From: Betaproteobacteria bacterium
GTDB lineage: Bacteria > Pseudomonadota > Gammaproteobacteria > Burkholderiales > SG8-41
Length of the DNA: 37,641 nucleotides
Direction of reading: 5' to 3'
NCBI GenBank assembly: GCA_947465215.1
Contig: CANHZX010000005.1
Location: 1-37,641 of the forward strand
This document shows positions 1-10,700 of this stretch, in pieces (position 1 is the first letter of the stretch; every line of letters begins with the position of its first letter). The notes beneath the pieces were generated by a model, which had not been told where the DNA came from, made no database searches, and saw only the letters and a list, made by a program, of their open reading frames with translations. Both the position numbers and the translations under genes were made by a program.

Positions 1-18
1 CGGATGCACGTTTGCAGC

Positions 19-597
19 TTACTTGTGCGTTCCGCCCTGATGCCCGGACGTCGCATCGCTTTCGGTCATCGTGTGCTCCTGCGAAGTGGCACCGTGAGCC
101 GCGGCCCCCTCGTAGCCCAGCAGCGACGGATCGGTCATGCCGGCAATCATCGCCAGGTGAGCGAATACGAGGAAAACCGCGACGTAGATAGCGTGATAGC
201 CGAGTTTCTTCTCCTCGCTTTGCCCCTTGTGAAGGATCCCCAGTTCCTGAAAGGCGATCAGTACCATGGGAACACCAGCAATCAGGTAAGTGGAGACGGC
301 AATCACATCGATGATCGTCCGCCACTCGCCGGCCTTGGTGATCGGCATAACGGCATTTACCATCAGGTGGGTAATGATGCCGATGAAATACAGACCGACA
401 ACAACGCCGGCAGCGCGATTCAGGTTTCTCACCCATCCGCTCATCTTCCGGGTGTAAAGAATGTAAAGCTCGGTAATGGCTACGGTTTCAGCGAGAATTA
501 CCGGAATCGCCATGAAAATAATGAGATTCCAGGGCTGATTGGTCGCCAGAAGCTCCATATAGTGCGTCATGTTCATATCAAACCTCCAAATAGGCAT
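19..597 (-). CDS. Small multi-pass membrane protein of unknown function with His-rich C-terminal tail
   Basis: 192-aa ORF with several hydrophobic segments (LIIFMAIPVILAETVAIT, AGVVVGLYFIGIITHLMV, YAVFLVFAHLAMIAG) and tail AAAHGATSQEHTMTESDATSGHQGGTHK. Confidence 0.7.
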   Translation of the reverse strand: MPIWRFDMNMTHYMELLATNQPWNLIIFMAIPVILAETVAITELYILYTRKMSGWVRNLNRAAGVVVGLYFIGIITHLMVNAVMPITKAGEWRTIIDVIAVSTYLIAGVPMVLIAFQELGILHKGQSEEKKLGYHAIYVAVFLVFAHLAMIAGMTDPSLLGYEGAAAHGATSQEHTMTESDATSGHQGGTHK

Positions 598-632
598 AAC
601 AGCCTATGCGGGATCGCACAGGCTCAAAAAAA

Positions 633-1001
633 TTACGCAGATCGGGAGTTTTGTCGCGGGGGGCGGAACAACCCTTCAACCCGGGATGCCAGACTGAACG
701 CAGGGTTGAACGGAATGAGTTCGCTGGCGCTCTGATAAGGCGGGATCAGGAGCGTTGCAGAAAAATTGCCGACAAAGCTGAAACAGCAGCCATGACTGAC
801 TTTGCTGATTGGATGATGATCATCAGCAGACTTTGCGGGATGACAGTCGGCTTCGTGATCCTGGTGTGCATGGGCCGTGTCTTGGAATTGCACCTGAACC
901 TGCGCAGATGAAACCGGCAAAGGCATGGTTGCGCTGCTGAGCACGGGGGCCAGCAACACACAGAGTCCCACCAGAAAGGCGATTAATTTTTGATGTCGCA
1001 C
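633..1001 (-). CDS. Secreted/periplasmic small His/Cys-rich protein, possibly metal-binding
   Basis: 122-aa ORF with N-terminal signal-like MRHQKLIAFLVGLCVLLAPVLSSA and segment HAHQDHEADCHPAKSADDHHPISKVSHGCC; same strand and close upstream of the 19-597 gene. Confidence 0.6.
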   Translation of the reverse strand: MRHQKLIAFLVGLCVLLAPVLSSATMPLPVSSAQVQVQFQDTAHAHQDHEADCHPAKSADDHHPISKVSHGCCFSFVGNFSATLLIPPYQSASELIPFNPAFSLASRVEGLFRPPRQNSRSA

Positions 1002-1057
1002 AGCTTTATCATCCGCTCAATTGCCTGGCGATTCAAGCCGTTGATTCGCAAGCCGGT

Positions 1058-1843
1058 TTAATGCGGACGTCGCGGTTTGCGTCCCGATTTTGCCGCCAGC
1101 GGATCATAGATAAACCGCGGCAGCACATGCATCAGCCGCGCCACGATGGCCATCTGCCAGGGAATTACTGCATAGGTTTTGCGGCGTTCGATGAGCGCGG
1201 CGATTTTTCGGGCCGCAACATCCGCCGTCATGATGAAGGGCATGCGGTAAGGGTTGTGCGAAGTCATCGCGGTGACGATATAACCCGGGCAGATGGTGAT
1301 TACCGTGATGCCGGTTCCCCGCAGCTCCACCCGCAGGCTTTCCAGATAACTGATTGCTGCGGCTTTTGAGGCGGAATACGCCCCCGATCCCGGCAGTCCC
1401 CGGTAACCCGCGACGCTGGCAATGCCCACCAGAACGCCGCTGCCGCGTTCGCGCATCGACGTAATAAACGGCTGGAAGGTATTCATCATACCGATGACAT
1501 TGATGTCGAACACATCACGGAAAGACTGTTCGTCCTCGGGCGCTTCGGTCAGCGTGCCGATGCTGACACCGGCATTGGCAATGACGATATCGGGAGTGCC
1601 GTGCTTGCCGGCGAAATCGGCGGCTGCAGCACGCAGGCTTGCCGAGTCGCGGACATCACCGGCATAAGTTGCGCAGGGGCTGGCACAGGCTGCGGCAAAA
1701 CGCTCGAGTTCATGCGTGCGGCGCGCGATCAGACCCAGGGTGGCGCCGTTTGCCGCGTAGTGGCTTGCGATGGCGGCGCCCAGTCCGCCGGAAGCGCCGG
1801 TAATAACGACAGTTCGGTCGGCTGCCGCAGTCATTGCGGACAT
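1058..1843 (-). CDS. SDR-family NAD(P)-dependent oxidoreductase
   Basis: VVITGASGGLGAAIA Rossmann motif, NAG (VIANAGVS) and YSASKAA catalytic motif. Confidence 0.9.
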   Translation of the reverse strand: MSAMTAAADRTVVITGASGGLGAAIASHYAANGATLGLIARRTHELERFAAACASPCATYAGDVRDSASLRAAAADFAGKHGTPDIVIANAGVSIGTLTEAPEDEQSFRDVFDINVIGMMNTFQPFITSMRERGSGVLVGIASVAGYRGLPGSGAYSASKAAAISYLESLRVELRGTGITVITICPGYIVTAMTSHNPYRMPFIMTADVAARKIAALIERRKTYAVIPWQMAIVARLMHVLPRFIYDPLAAKSGRKPRRPH

Positions 1844-1847
1844 GCGT

Positions 1848-2504
1848 TCAGCGGGTGGCCCGGATCCGGAAAATAAGGCCGTCGAGGATCGGGATCAGGC
1901 CTTCCAGGGTTTCCGTCATATTGCCGGAAGTGAGATATCGGCCATCGACCACCAGCGACGGGGTGCCGTTGATACTGTAGGCCTGCGTTAACTTCGCCGC
2001 CTCTTCAACTTTGCGCTGTACGGCCGCCGAGTTGTAAGCCGCGTCCCAGCGTTCGCGGGCGATGCCGTTGCGTGCCGCCCAATCAGACATTGCTTCCGGG
2101 CGGCTCATCGCCAGTTCTTCAACGTGATAACTGTAATAGGCGCGCTGGTGCAGGCGTTCCACTTCACCCAGCGCTTCCAGTGTGTAGAAAACACGGGCAT
2201 GCGGCGCCCAGTTGTCACGCAGAATCGCCGGGATGCGCCTTACGGTGATATCCGCCGGTTTATTGCTGATCCAGCGCTCAAGGATGGGTTGCAGGCTGTT
2301 GCAGTAGGGGCAGCCGTACCAGAAAAAATCGATGACTTCGATCTGTGTGGCCGGCACTTGTACCGGCTGCTGCTTGATCGGCCGGAAATCAATTTCAGCC
2401 CGGATCGGTTTCTGGCCGGCCGCAGTCTGCGCACCGGCCGGTTGCGCCAGCAGGGTCTGGAAGGCGAAGACGCAGGCGAAAAATACCGCCGGCGCGCCGC
2501 GCAT
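1848..2504 (-). CDS. DsbA-like thiol:disulfide interchange protein (CPYC active site)
   Basis: Signal peptide, FFWYGCPYCNSLQP thioredoxin motif, cis-Pro segment NGTPSLVVDGRY. Confidence 0.88.
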   Translation of the reverse strand: MRGAPAVFFACVFAFQTLLAQPAGAQTAAGQKPIRAEIDFRPIKQQPVQVPATQIEVIDFFWYGCPYCNSLQPILERWISNKPADITVRRIPAILRDNWAPHARVFYTLEALGEVERLHQRAYYSYHVEELAMSRPEAMSDWAARNGIARERWDAAYNSAAVQRKVEEAAKLTQAYSINGTPSLVVDGRYLTSGNMTETLEGLIPILDGLIFRIRATR

Positions 2505-2506
2505 GA

Positions 2507-3175
2507 TTATTTACCCTTGCCTTTGCGCGATTCGGCGATCAGCGCATCAACGACTTCGAAATAACGGTCGTAGTCGATGACGCGTTCCGATTTCATGGTC
2601 ATCGACGGTGAGGCGATGAACTTGCCGTCGATCACCAGCGCGGGCGTGCCGGGGATGTCGAATTTTCGGGTCAGTTCGATCGAGCGCTGGGTCTTGCCGT
2701 TGACGCCGAAGGAATTGAAGGTGTCGGTGAATTTCTTGCGGTCAATGCCTTTGCCGGCGGCCCAGTCAAAAATGGCGTTGGCATCCTTGAGGTTGACGTG
2801 CTGCTTGTGCAGCGTTGCAAACAATTCCAGGTGCATCTTGTCGACAAGGCCCATGGCTTCGAGCGTGTAATAGGCGCGTGTCAGTGGAACCCAGGAATCC
2901 TGGAAAATCGCGGGAACGCGCTTGAAATCAACATCCGCCGGTTTGCGCTTGAGCCACACTTCCAGCGAAGGCTGCAGGTTGAAGCAATGCGGGCAGCCGT
3001 ACCAGAAAAATTCCAGCACCTCGACCTTGTTGCCGCTGTCGGTCGGTTGCGGCGGCTTCACAATCAGGTATTCCTTGCCCGCAACCGGCGGTTGGGCCGC
3101 TTGGGCGGGAGCGGTCAGGCACAGGGCAAGGCTCGCGGCGGTCAGTGCTCTCAGGAACATAGCGGTCAATCGCAT
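2507..3175 (-). CDS. dsbA: Thiol:disulfide interchange protein DsbA (CPHC active site)
   Basis: Signal peptide, FFWYGCPHCFNLQP motif, cis-Pro segment PGTPALVIDGKF. Confidence 0.92.
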   Translation of the reverse strand: MRLTAMFLRALTAASLALCLTAPAQAAQPPVAGKEYLIVKPPQPTDSGNKVEVLEFFWYGCPHCFNLQPSLEVWLKRKPADVDFKRVPAIFQDSWVPLTRAYYTLEAMGLVDKMHLELFATLHKQHVNLKDANAIFDWAAGKGIDRKKFTDTFNSFGVNGKTQRSIELTRKFDIPGTPALVIDGKFIASPSMTMKSERVIDYDRYFEVVDALIAESRKGKGK

Positions 3176-3195
3176 GGCATCTCCATAAGACAGCG

Positions 3196-3792
3196 TTATT
3201 TGTCGGCGTCGCGGACTTTGATCAGTGTCGTGTCGATGCCGTTATTCTTCAGAGTGTCGCGGGCGCGGTTCAGTTCCTCGACACTGCCGTAAGGTCCGAG
3301 GCGGACCCGATGCCAGACACCGCGGTCGGGCAGGGTTGTGGTCTGGATCGACGCCTGCACCCCAAGCAGCGCCAGACGCGCTTTCAGGTTGTCGGCGTCC
3401 GGCGCGTTCTGGAATGCACCGGCTTGCAGGTAGAACGATTCCTTGGCAGCGCTGGGCGTGGTTTTGGCGTCGCGCAGCTGCTGGTCGGTCGCGGGTTCTT
3501 CAACCCCGGGCAGGATCTTGTAGAAATCGAAGCGCGGTTTGGTTTCCGCTGCCTTGCCGTTTTTGTCAGCGCCCTTGGCCGGTTCCGTTCCCGGTTTGGT
3601 GGCTTCGGGTTTAGCCGCCGGCGCCTTTTGCTGGAAGGGATTGGGCATCTTGTTGATATACCAGGCAACACCCATAGCAATGCCGAGTCCCAGCACCAGC
3701 CCGATCAGGATGCCGATGAACAGAGATCCGCCGCCCCCGCGGGACGAGGATTTGCGCTCACTGCCTTTATAGTCTCTGCTCACGACGGCCAT
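3196..3792 (-). CDS. SPOR-domain membrane protein (FtsN-like)
   Basis: Single TM near N-terminus (LFIGILIGLVLGLGIAMGVAWYI), linker, C-terminal SPOR repeat (FYLQAGAFQNAPDADNLKARLALLG... WHRVRLGPYGS). Confidence 0.88.
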   Translation of the reverse strand: MAVVSRDYKGSERKSSSRGGGGSLFIGILIGLVLGLGIAMGVAWYINKMPNPFQQKAPAAKPEATKPGTEPAKGADKNGKAAETKPRFDFYKILPGVEEPATDQQLRDAKTTPSAAKESFYLQAGAFQNAPDADNLKARLALLGVQASIQTTTLPDRGVWHRVRLGPYGSVEELNRARDTLKNNGIDTTLIKVRDADK

Positions 3793-3793
3793 C

Positions 3794-5563
3794 TTACATT
3801 TTTTCCGGTGCGGTCACACCCAGAAGGGCGAGTCCGTTGCGCAGGACCTGACGCACGGCGAGGGCCAGTGCGAGTCTTGCGCGGGTGAGCGCGGCATCCT
3901 CGACGAGGAAACGTTCCGCGTTGTAATAGCTGTGGAATTCGCCGGCGAATTCTTTCAGGTAGAAGGCGATATTGTGCGGCGCGAGATCTCGCGCCGCACC
4001 TTCGACAACTTCAGGAAATTCCATCAGCTGCTTCAGCATTGTGGCTTCGTGCGCCGATATCAGCGGCGCGACATCAGCATCGCGCAGCGACGCTTCGTCG
4101 CCGCCCCATTGTGCCAGCACGCTGCACACCCGCGCGTGGGCGTACTGGATGTAATACACCGGATTGTCGTTGCTTTGCGATTTGGCCAGATCGAGGTCGA
4201 AATCGAAGTGCTGATCGCTTTTGCGCAGCACATAGAAAAACCGGGCGGCATCGACGCCGACGTCGCCATACAAATCTTCCAGCGTCACGTAATTGCCGCT
4301 GCGTTTGCCCATGCGCACCGGTTCGCCGCCACGGAACAGCGCCACCAGCTGGATCAGCGGGACCACCAGCCGGGTTTCATCGCCGCCCAGCGCGGTGATG
4401 GCCGCCTTCACCCGCGGAATGTAGCCGTGGTGATCGGCGCCCCAGACGTCGATGATGCGGGTATAGCCTCGATCCAGCTTGTCGGCGTGATAGGCGATGT
4501 CAGACGCGAAATAGGTATACAGGCCATTATCGCGCTGGACGACGCGGTCCTTGTCATCGCCGAAAGCAGTACTGCGGAACCATAGCGCGCCGTCATTTTC
4601 GTAGAGGTGGCCGGCCGCACGCAGGCTGTCCAGCGTCGCGGCGACCTTGCCTTCGGTGTACAGCGACTGTTCCGAATACCAGCGGTCGAAGGTCACGCCG
4701 AAACGTTCCAGCACGCTGCGGCATTCCGCCAGTTGCTGTGTCAGCACCTGGTCGAACATGCTGCGGAAGGCGTCGCCCAACAGAGTTTTCATGTTGGCGA
4801 TCAGCGCATCGATGCGGATTTCCTGCAGCGCTTCAAGCTGTTCCGGTGTTTCATCGCCGCGCGCAACTGGCACACCACACAGCACTGCTGCTGCATCGCG
4901 CTCAAGGGACTTGCCGTGAACGGCGCGCAGTTCTTCAGCGCGCTGCCTTACGTATTCACCCTGATAGCCGTTGGGCGGGAATTCCACGGTAATACCGGCG
5001 GCTTCCAGATAACGCATCCACACCGAGGCCAGCAGAATGTCCATTTGCCGGCCGGCGTCGTTGACATAAAACTCGCGCTGGACGTCATAGCCGGCGGCGG
5101 CCAGGATCGCGGCCAGGCTGGCGCCATAGGCGGCGCCGCGGCCATGACCGACATGCAAGGGGCCGGTCGGATTAGCCGAGACGAACTCGACCTGGATGCT
5201 CGCGCCCTGCCCGGCATTGCTGTTGCCGTAGCGCGTGCCGGCTTCCAGCACGCGGCTCACGACCTGCTGTTTGTAACGCTGGGTCAGAAACAGATTGATG
5301 AAGCCGGCGCCGGCGATTTCCGCTTTTTCAAGATCCGGGGATGCCGGCAAGGCATCGAGAATTTTTTGTGCGATTGCGCGCGGATTGCCGCGCAGTTCTT
5401 TGGCCAACTGCATCGCGATATTGCAGGCGAAGTCGCCATGCTGTGCCTGTTTGGGGCGATCGAGAAGGATGCGGGCTGTAGTGCCGGCGGGCACAACCTG
5501 TTCAAGCGCGCGCTGGATAAGTCCGGCGAGCAGGGTTCTGGCGTCGGCGGAAACGGTGGTCAT
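3794..5563 (-). CDS. argS: Arginyl-tRNA synthetase
   Basis: 589 aa with class I signature SANPTGPLHVGHGRGA and MGKRSGNYVTLEDL motif. Confidence 0.97.
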   Translation of the reverse strand: MTTVSADARTLLAGLIQRALEQVVPAGTTARILLDRPKQAQHGDFACNIAMQLAKELRGNPRAIAQKILDALPASPDLEKAEIAGAGFINLFLTQRYKQQVVSRVLEAGTRYGNSNAGQGASIQVEFVSANPTGPLHVGHGRGAAYGASLAAILAAAGYDVQREFYVNDAGRQMDILLASVWMRYLEAAGITVEFPPNGYQGEYVRQRAEELRAVHGKSLERDAAAVLCGVPVARGDETPEQLEALQEIRIDALIANMKTLLGDAFRSMFDQVLTQQLAECRSVLERFGVTFDRWYSEQSLYTEGKVAATLDSLRAAGHLYENDGALWFRSTAFGDDKDRVVQRDNGLYTYFASDIAYHADKLDRGYTRIIDVWGADHHGYIPRVKAAITALGGDETRLVVPLIQLVALFRGGEPVRMGKRSGNYVTLEDLYGDVGVDAARFFYVLRKSDQHFDFDLDLAKSQSNDNPVYYIQYAHARVCSVLAQWGGDEASLRDADVAPLISAHEATMLKQLMEFPEVVEGAARDLAPHNIAFYLKEFAGEFHSYYNAERFLVEDAALTRARLALALAVRQVLRNGLALLGVTAPEKM

Positions 5564-5671
5564 TTCTGGATGAGGTGTCTGCCCGTGACGTGCCGGAATC
5601 AGGCTTTCAGCGGTGCAAATCTGTGTGCGGGAAAGGCGCTGATTTTAACACGGCGGATGCGCGGTTTTCCC

Positions 5672-7888
5672 TCAGAAATCAAGCGGATCGACATCCAGCG
5701 ACCAGCGTGCCGGTGTGCTTTCGCCTTCGGCCAGCAGCGGACGCCAGGCGTTGAGAAAAGACCGTAGAGCGCCGCGCGAAGGCGTTTGCACCAGCAACTG
5801 GGCGCGTTCGCGGCCGGCGCGGCGCATCATGTTCGCCGGTACCGGATCAAAGACGGCGACACCGCTGTTCAGGCCTTCCGCCGAACGGGCAGCCTGTTCC
5901 AGAAAACCCAAGGCGGTTTTGAGATCCCGGGCTTCCGCGCGTAGCAGGGCCTGATGCACATAAGGTGGAAATCCAGCCTGCTGCCGCTCAGTCAGCTGGC
6001 TGCGGGCGAAAGCATCGAAATCCTGGTCGCGCAGCGCGGCGTACAGGGGATGGTCGGGAAACTGGGTCTGTACCAGCACCATGCCGGGCAGGTTGCCGCG
6101 GCCGGCGCGGCCTGCGACCTGGGTGAGCAGTGCGTAAAGGCGTTCCGAGGCGCGGAAGTCATTGCTGTAGAGCATGCTGTCGGCATTGACCACACCGACC
6201 AGATTCAGGTGCGGAAAATCATGGCCCTTGGCGAGGATCTGCGTGCCGACCAGAATGTCGACATCGCGTTCGCGGATGCGCTCACGCATTGCCGGCCAGG
6301 CATCTTTGGGCCGCGTGGTATCGCGATCGATGCGCAGGATTCGCGCCTGCGGGAAATGGCGGATCAGCGCCTCCTCCACGCGCTGAGTGCCCTGGCCCAC
6401 TGGTGCGAGATCGGCATCACCGCAATCCGGGCAGGCGGTCGGCACGGCACTGTCATGGCCGCAATGGTGACAGCGCAGCCGGCGGTCGCGAAGATGCAGC
6501 ACCAACTTTGCCGAGCAGCGTTCGCAATCCGACATCCAGCCACAACTGCCGCAAATCAGCACCGGGGCATAGCCGCGGCGGTTGATGAACACCATGCTCT
6601 GTTCGTGACGGGCGATGCGTTCTCTAATGGCACCGATCAGCGTGGGTGACAGGCCGTCTTCGGCTTTCTGCTGCCGCAGGTCGACACAGTGAATCGCCGG
6701 TAATGCGGCCTGGATTCGGTTTTTCAGCGGCAGCAGCTGATAACGGCCATCGAGCGCGTTGCGGTAGGTTTCCAGCGCCGGCGTAGCCGAACCCAGCACG
6801 ATCGGCACATTGGCCTGACTGGCACGCACCACGGCGAGGTCGCGCGCCGAATAACGAAAACCCTCGCCCTGCTTGAAAGAACTGTCGTGTTCCTCATCGA
6901 CAATGATCAGTCCCAGATCAGGCAGCGGCGTGAATACCGACAGCCGGGTGCCGAGCACAATGCGCGCCTGGCCGCTGCGCGCTGCCTGCCAGCGTTCGGC
7001 ACGTTCGCCGTCGGCGAGGCCGCTGTGCAGAGTGGAGACCATCACTTCCGGGAATCGCGCGATAACCAGCGATTCCAGCTGCGGGGTCAATGCGATTTCC
7101 GGCACCAGTAGCAGAACCTGGTGTCCGCGTGACAGTGCGATGGCCATCGCGTGCAAATAGACTTCGGTTTTACCGCTGCCGGTGATGCCCAGCAGCAGCA
7201 GGGACTGGTAACGCCCCAGCGCCGCTGTAATCGCTTCGACGGCGCTGGCCTGATCCGGCGTCAGCTGCGGTGCAATGCCGGGCGGCGGGGCGACAGGTAC
7301 TTCGCCTGGAGGAGCTTCAGTGGCTGTTACCCAACCTTCGGCGATGAAGACTTTCAGCGCCTGGCCGGTTGCAGTGCCGGCAGCAGTAATTGCCGTGTGC
7401 GGCAGCACCGCTTGTTCGCGTAACAGGCCCAGTAGTCTGCGTTGTGCCCGGGCACGCGGCGGTAGTGCGTCTTCACGGAGTGCCTTGCCTTCTTCGGTCA
7501 ATGTCCACGCGCCGGGAGATTTGCTGCGGATGCTGATGCGACGCAGTGCGGCTGGCAGTGTCGCCATGACCACGGCACCCAGCGGATGCACGTAGTAATC
7601 CGAAGCGAACTCCAGCAGTTTGAGATCGGCTTGCTGCAGTAACGCTTCGCGGTCGAGTACCGATAGGGTATGGCGCAGTTTGTTTTCCGGCACATCGCTG
7701 GTTTCGGGCTGCGCGACGATCAGTCCGATCAGCCGCTGGCGTCCGAATGGCACCAGCACCCTCGCACCGATTACCGCTGCCACATCATCACAGCGGTAAT
7801 CGAAGAGACGGGGCACCGGCACATCGAGTGCGACACGAATCAGGCGGTTCACGGGATCGGCGAAGTTAGCGTGCGAAGTTCGCAGCAA
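5672..7888 (-). CDS. priA: Primosomal protein N' (replication restart helicase)
   Basis: 738 aa; Walker A GITGSGKTEVY, DEEHD box, zinc-binding CGSCGWMSDCERCSAKL...CHHCGH...CPDCGD. Confidence 0.97.
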   Translation of the reverse strand: MLRTSHANFADPVNRLIRVALDVPVPRLFDYRCDDVAAVIGARVLVPFGRQRLIGLIVAQPETSDVPENKLRHTLSVLDREALLQQADLKLLEFASDYYVHPLGAVVMATLPAALRRISIRSKSPGAWTLTEEGKALREDALPPRARAQRRLLGLLREQAVLPHTAITAAGTATGQALKVFIAEGWVTATEAPPGEVPVAPPPGIAPQLTPDQASAVEAITAALGRYQSLLLLGITGSGKTEVYLHAMAIALSRGHQVLLLVPEIALTPQLESLVIARFPEVMVSTLHSGLADGERAERWQAARSGQARIVLGTRLSVFTPLPDLGLIIVDEEHDSSFKQGEGFRYSARDLAVVRASQANVPIVLGSATPALETYRNALDGRYQLLPLKNRIQAALPAIHCVDLRQQKAEDGLSPTLIGAIRERIARHEQSMVFINRRGYAPVLICGSCGWMSDCERCSAKLVLHLRDRRLRCHHCGHDSAVPTACPDCGDADLAPVGQGTQRVEEALIRHFPQARILRIDRDTTRPKDAWPAMRERIRERDVDILVGTQILAKGHDFPHLNLVGVVNADSMLYSNDFRASERLYALLTQVAGRAGRGNLPGMVLVQTQFPDHPLYAALRDQDFDAFARSQLTERQQAGFPPYVHQALLRAEARDLKTALGFLEQAARSAEGLNSGVAVFDPVPANMMRRAGRERAQLLVQTPSRGALRSFLNAWRPLLAEGESTPARWSLDVDPLDF

Positions 7889-8133
7889 TTCTTGAAATGA
7901 AGTGCAAATCGTTTACCCACAAGGGATTTTGCGGTTTTAAGCCTGTGGATAACACTGTTGATCATTTGTACGGTTGGTGGTTCAAGCCGCAAGAAATGCA
8001 ATCCCAATACCTCAGCGGATTCGGGAGATGCTAAAAAATAGCAAAAAAATCATATACTTATGAAAATACAGCGGGTGCTCGTAAGCTCCGTGACGACAGT
8101 ACTGCCGTAACCCCTTGCTGTGTATAAGCTTTT

Positions 8134-9209
8134 TCAGCCGCGCGGGAGCTGATGATAGGCGCGGCTACGCGCATGCACCGCTTCAACCAGTGCACCGACA
8201 TGATCCGGTTGCGTGAATTGGGAGATGCCGTGACCCAGGTTGAACACATGCCCCGAGCCATAACCGAACTGGCTCAACACGCGGTCGACCTGCGCCGCAA
8301 TAGAGGCCGGCGGGCTGAACAATACGTTCGGATCGAGATTGCCCTGCAACGCGACCTTGTCGCCGACCCGTTGCCGCGCTTTGCCGATATCGATAGTCCA
8401 GTCGAGCCCCACCGCATTGCTGCCGATGGCAGCGATGTCTTCCAGCCACAGTCCACCGCCCTTGGTGAAGACGATGCTGGGAATGGTCTGCCCATCCCAG
8501 CTGCGATGCAAACCGGCAACAACCCGGCGCAGATATTCCAGCGAGAACTCGTGGTAAGCCGCATCAGACAGCGCACCGCCCCAGGTGTCGAACACCATTA
8601 CCGCCTGGGCGCCGGCTTCAATTTGTGCATTGAGATAGGCGATGACCGCACGGGCATTGATGTCAAGGATGTGGTGCAACAAATCCGGACGCGCGTAGAG
8701 CATGGTCTTGATGGTGCGGAAGTCGTCGCTGCCGCCGCCTTCAACCATGTAGCAGGCCAGCGTATAAGGGCTGCCCGAGAAACCAATCAACGGTACCTTG
8801 CCGTCGAGGGCGCCGCGGATCTGCTTCACCGCGTCGAGCACATAAGCCAGCGTTTCCCGAGGTTCAGGGACCTTCAAGGCTTTAACAGCAGCCTCATCGC
8901 GCACGGTGCGTTCAAATTTCGGGCCTTCACCCTCGGCGAAATAAAGACCCAAGCCCATGGCATCGGGCACGGTCAGGATGTCGGAGAACAGGATGGCGGC
9001 ATCCAGCGGAAATCGTTCCAGCGGCTGCAGCGTGACTTCGGTGGCAAAATCCGGATTCTTGGCGAGTCCGAGGAAACTGCCGGCGCGTTTGCGGGTGGCG
9101 TTGTATTCCGGCAGGTAACGCCCCGCCTGGCGCATGATCCAGACGGGGGTGTAGTCCGTCGGCTGCCGCAGCAGCGCGCGGATGAAGGTGTCGTTCTTCA
9201 GCGCTGACA

Positions 9210-9210
<1 letters not shown>
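8134..9210 (-). CDS. hemE: Uroporphyrinogen decarboxylase (start at [24 protein letters not shown])
   Basis: [15 protein letters not shown] signature; ATG at 9210 shares its A with the gltD stop (TGATG). Confidence 0.96.
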
Positions 9211-10631
<1,421 letters not shown>

Positions 10632-10662
10632 TGCGGTCTATCCCTGAATCAACATGCCCTTG

Positions 10663-10697
10663 ACGGGCAAATAACGTTCATCGGTTTAATTGCCCGT
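10663..10697 (-). repeat. Inverted repeat in the gltB-gltD intergenic region
   Basis: ACGGGCAA (10663-10670) / TTGCCCGT (10690-10697), 8-bp arms, 19-nt spacer. Confidence 0.55.
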
Positions 10698-10700
10698 AAT

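Noticed and set aside
4607-5767. 386-aa + strand ORF
   Set aside because: Antisense to argS and the priA 3' end; no protein-family motifs.
7913-8127. hemE-priA gap as the chromosomal replication origin
   Set aside because: Only three scattered DnaA-like boxes, no dnaA/dnaN nearby and no change of gene orientation at this point; kept only as a possible DnaA-regulated site.
8152-9207. 351-aa + strand ORF
   Set aside because: Fully antisense to hemE; shadow ORF.
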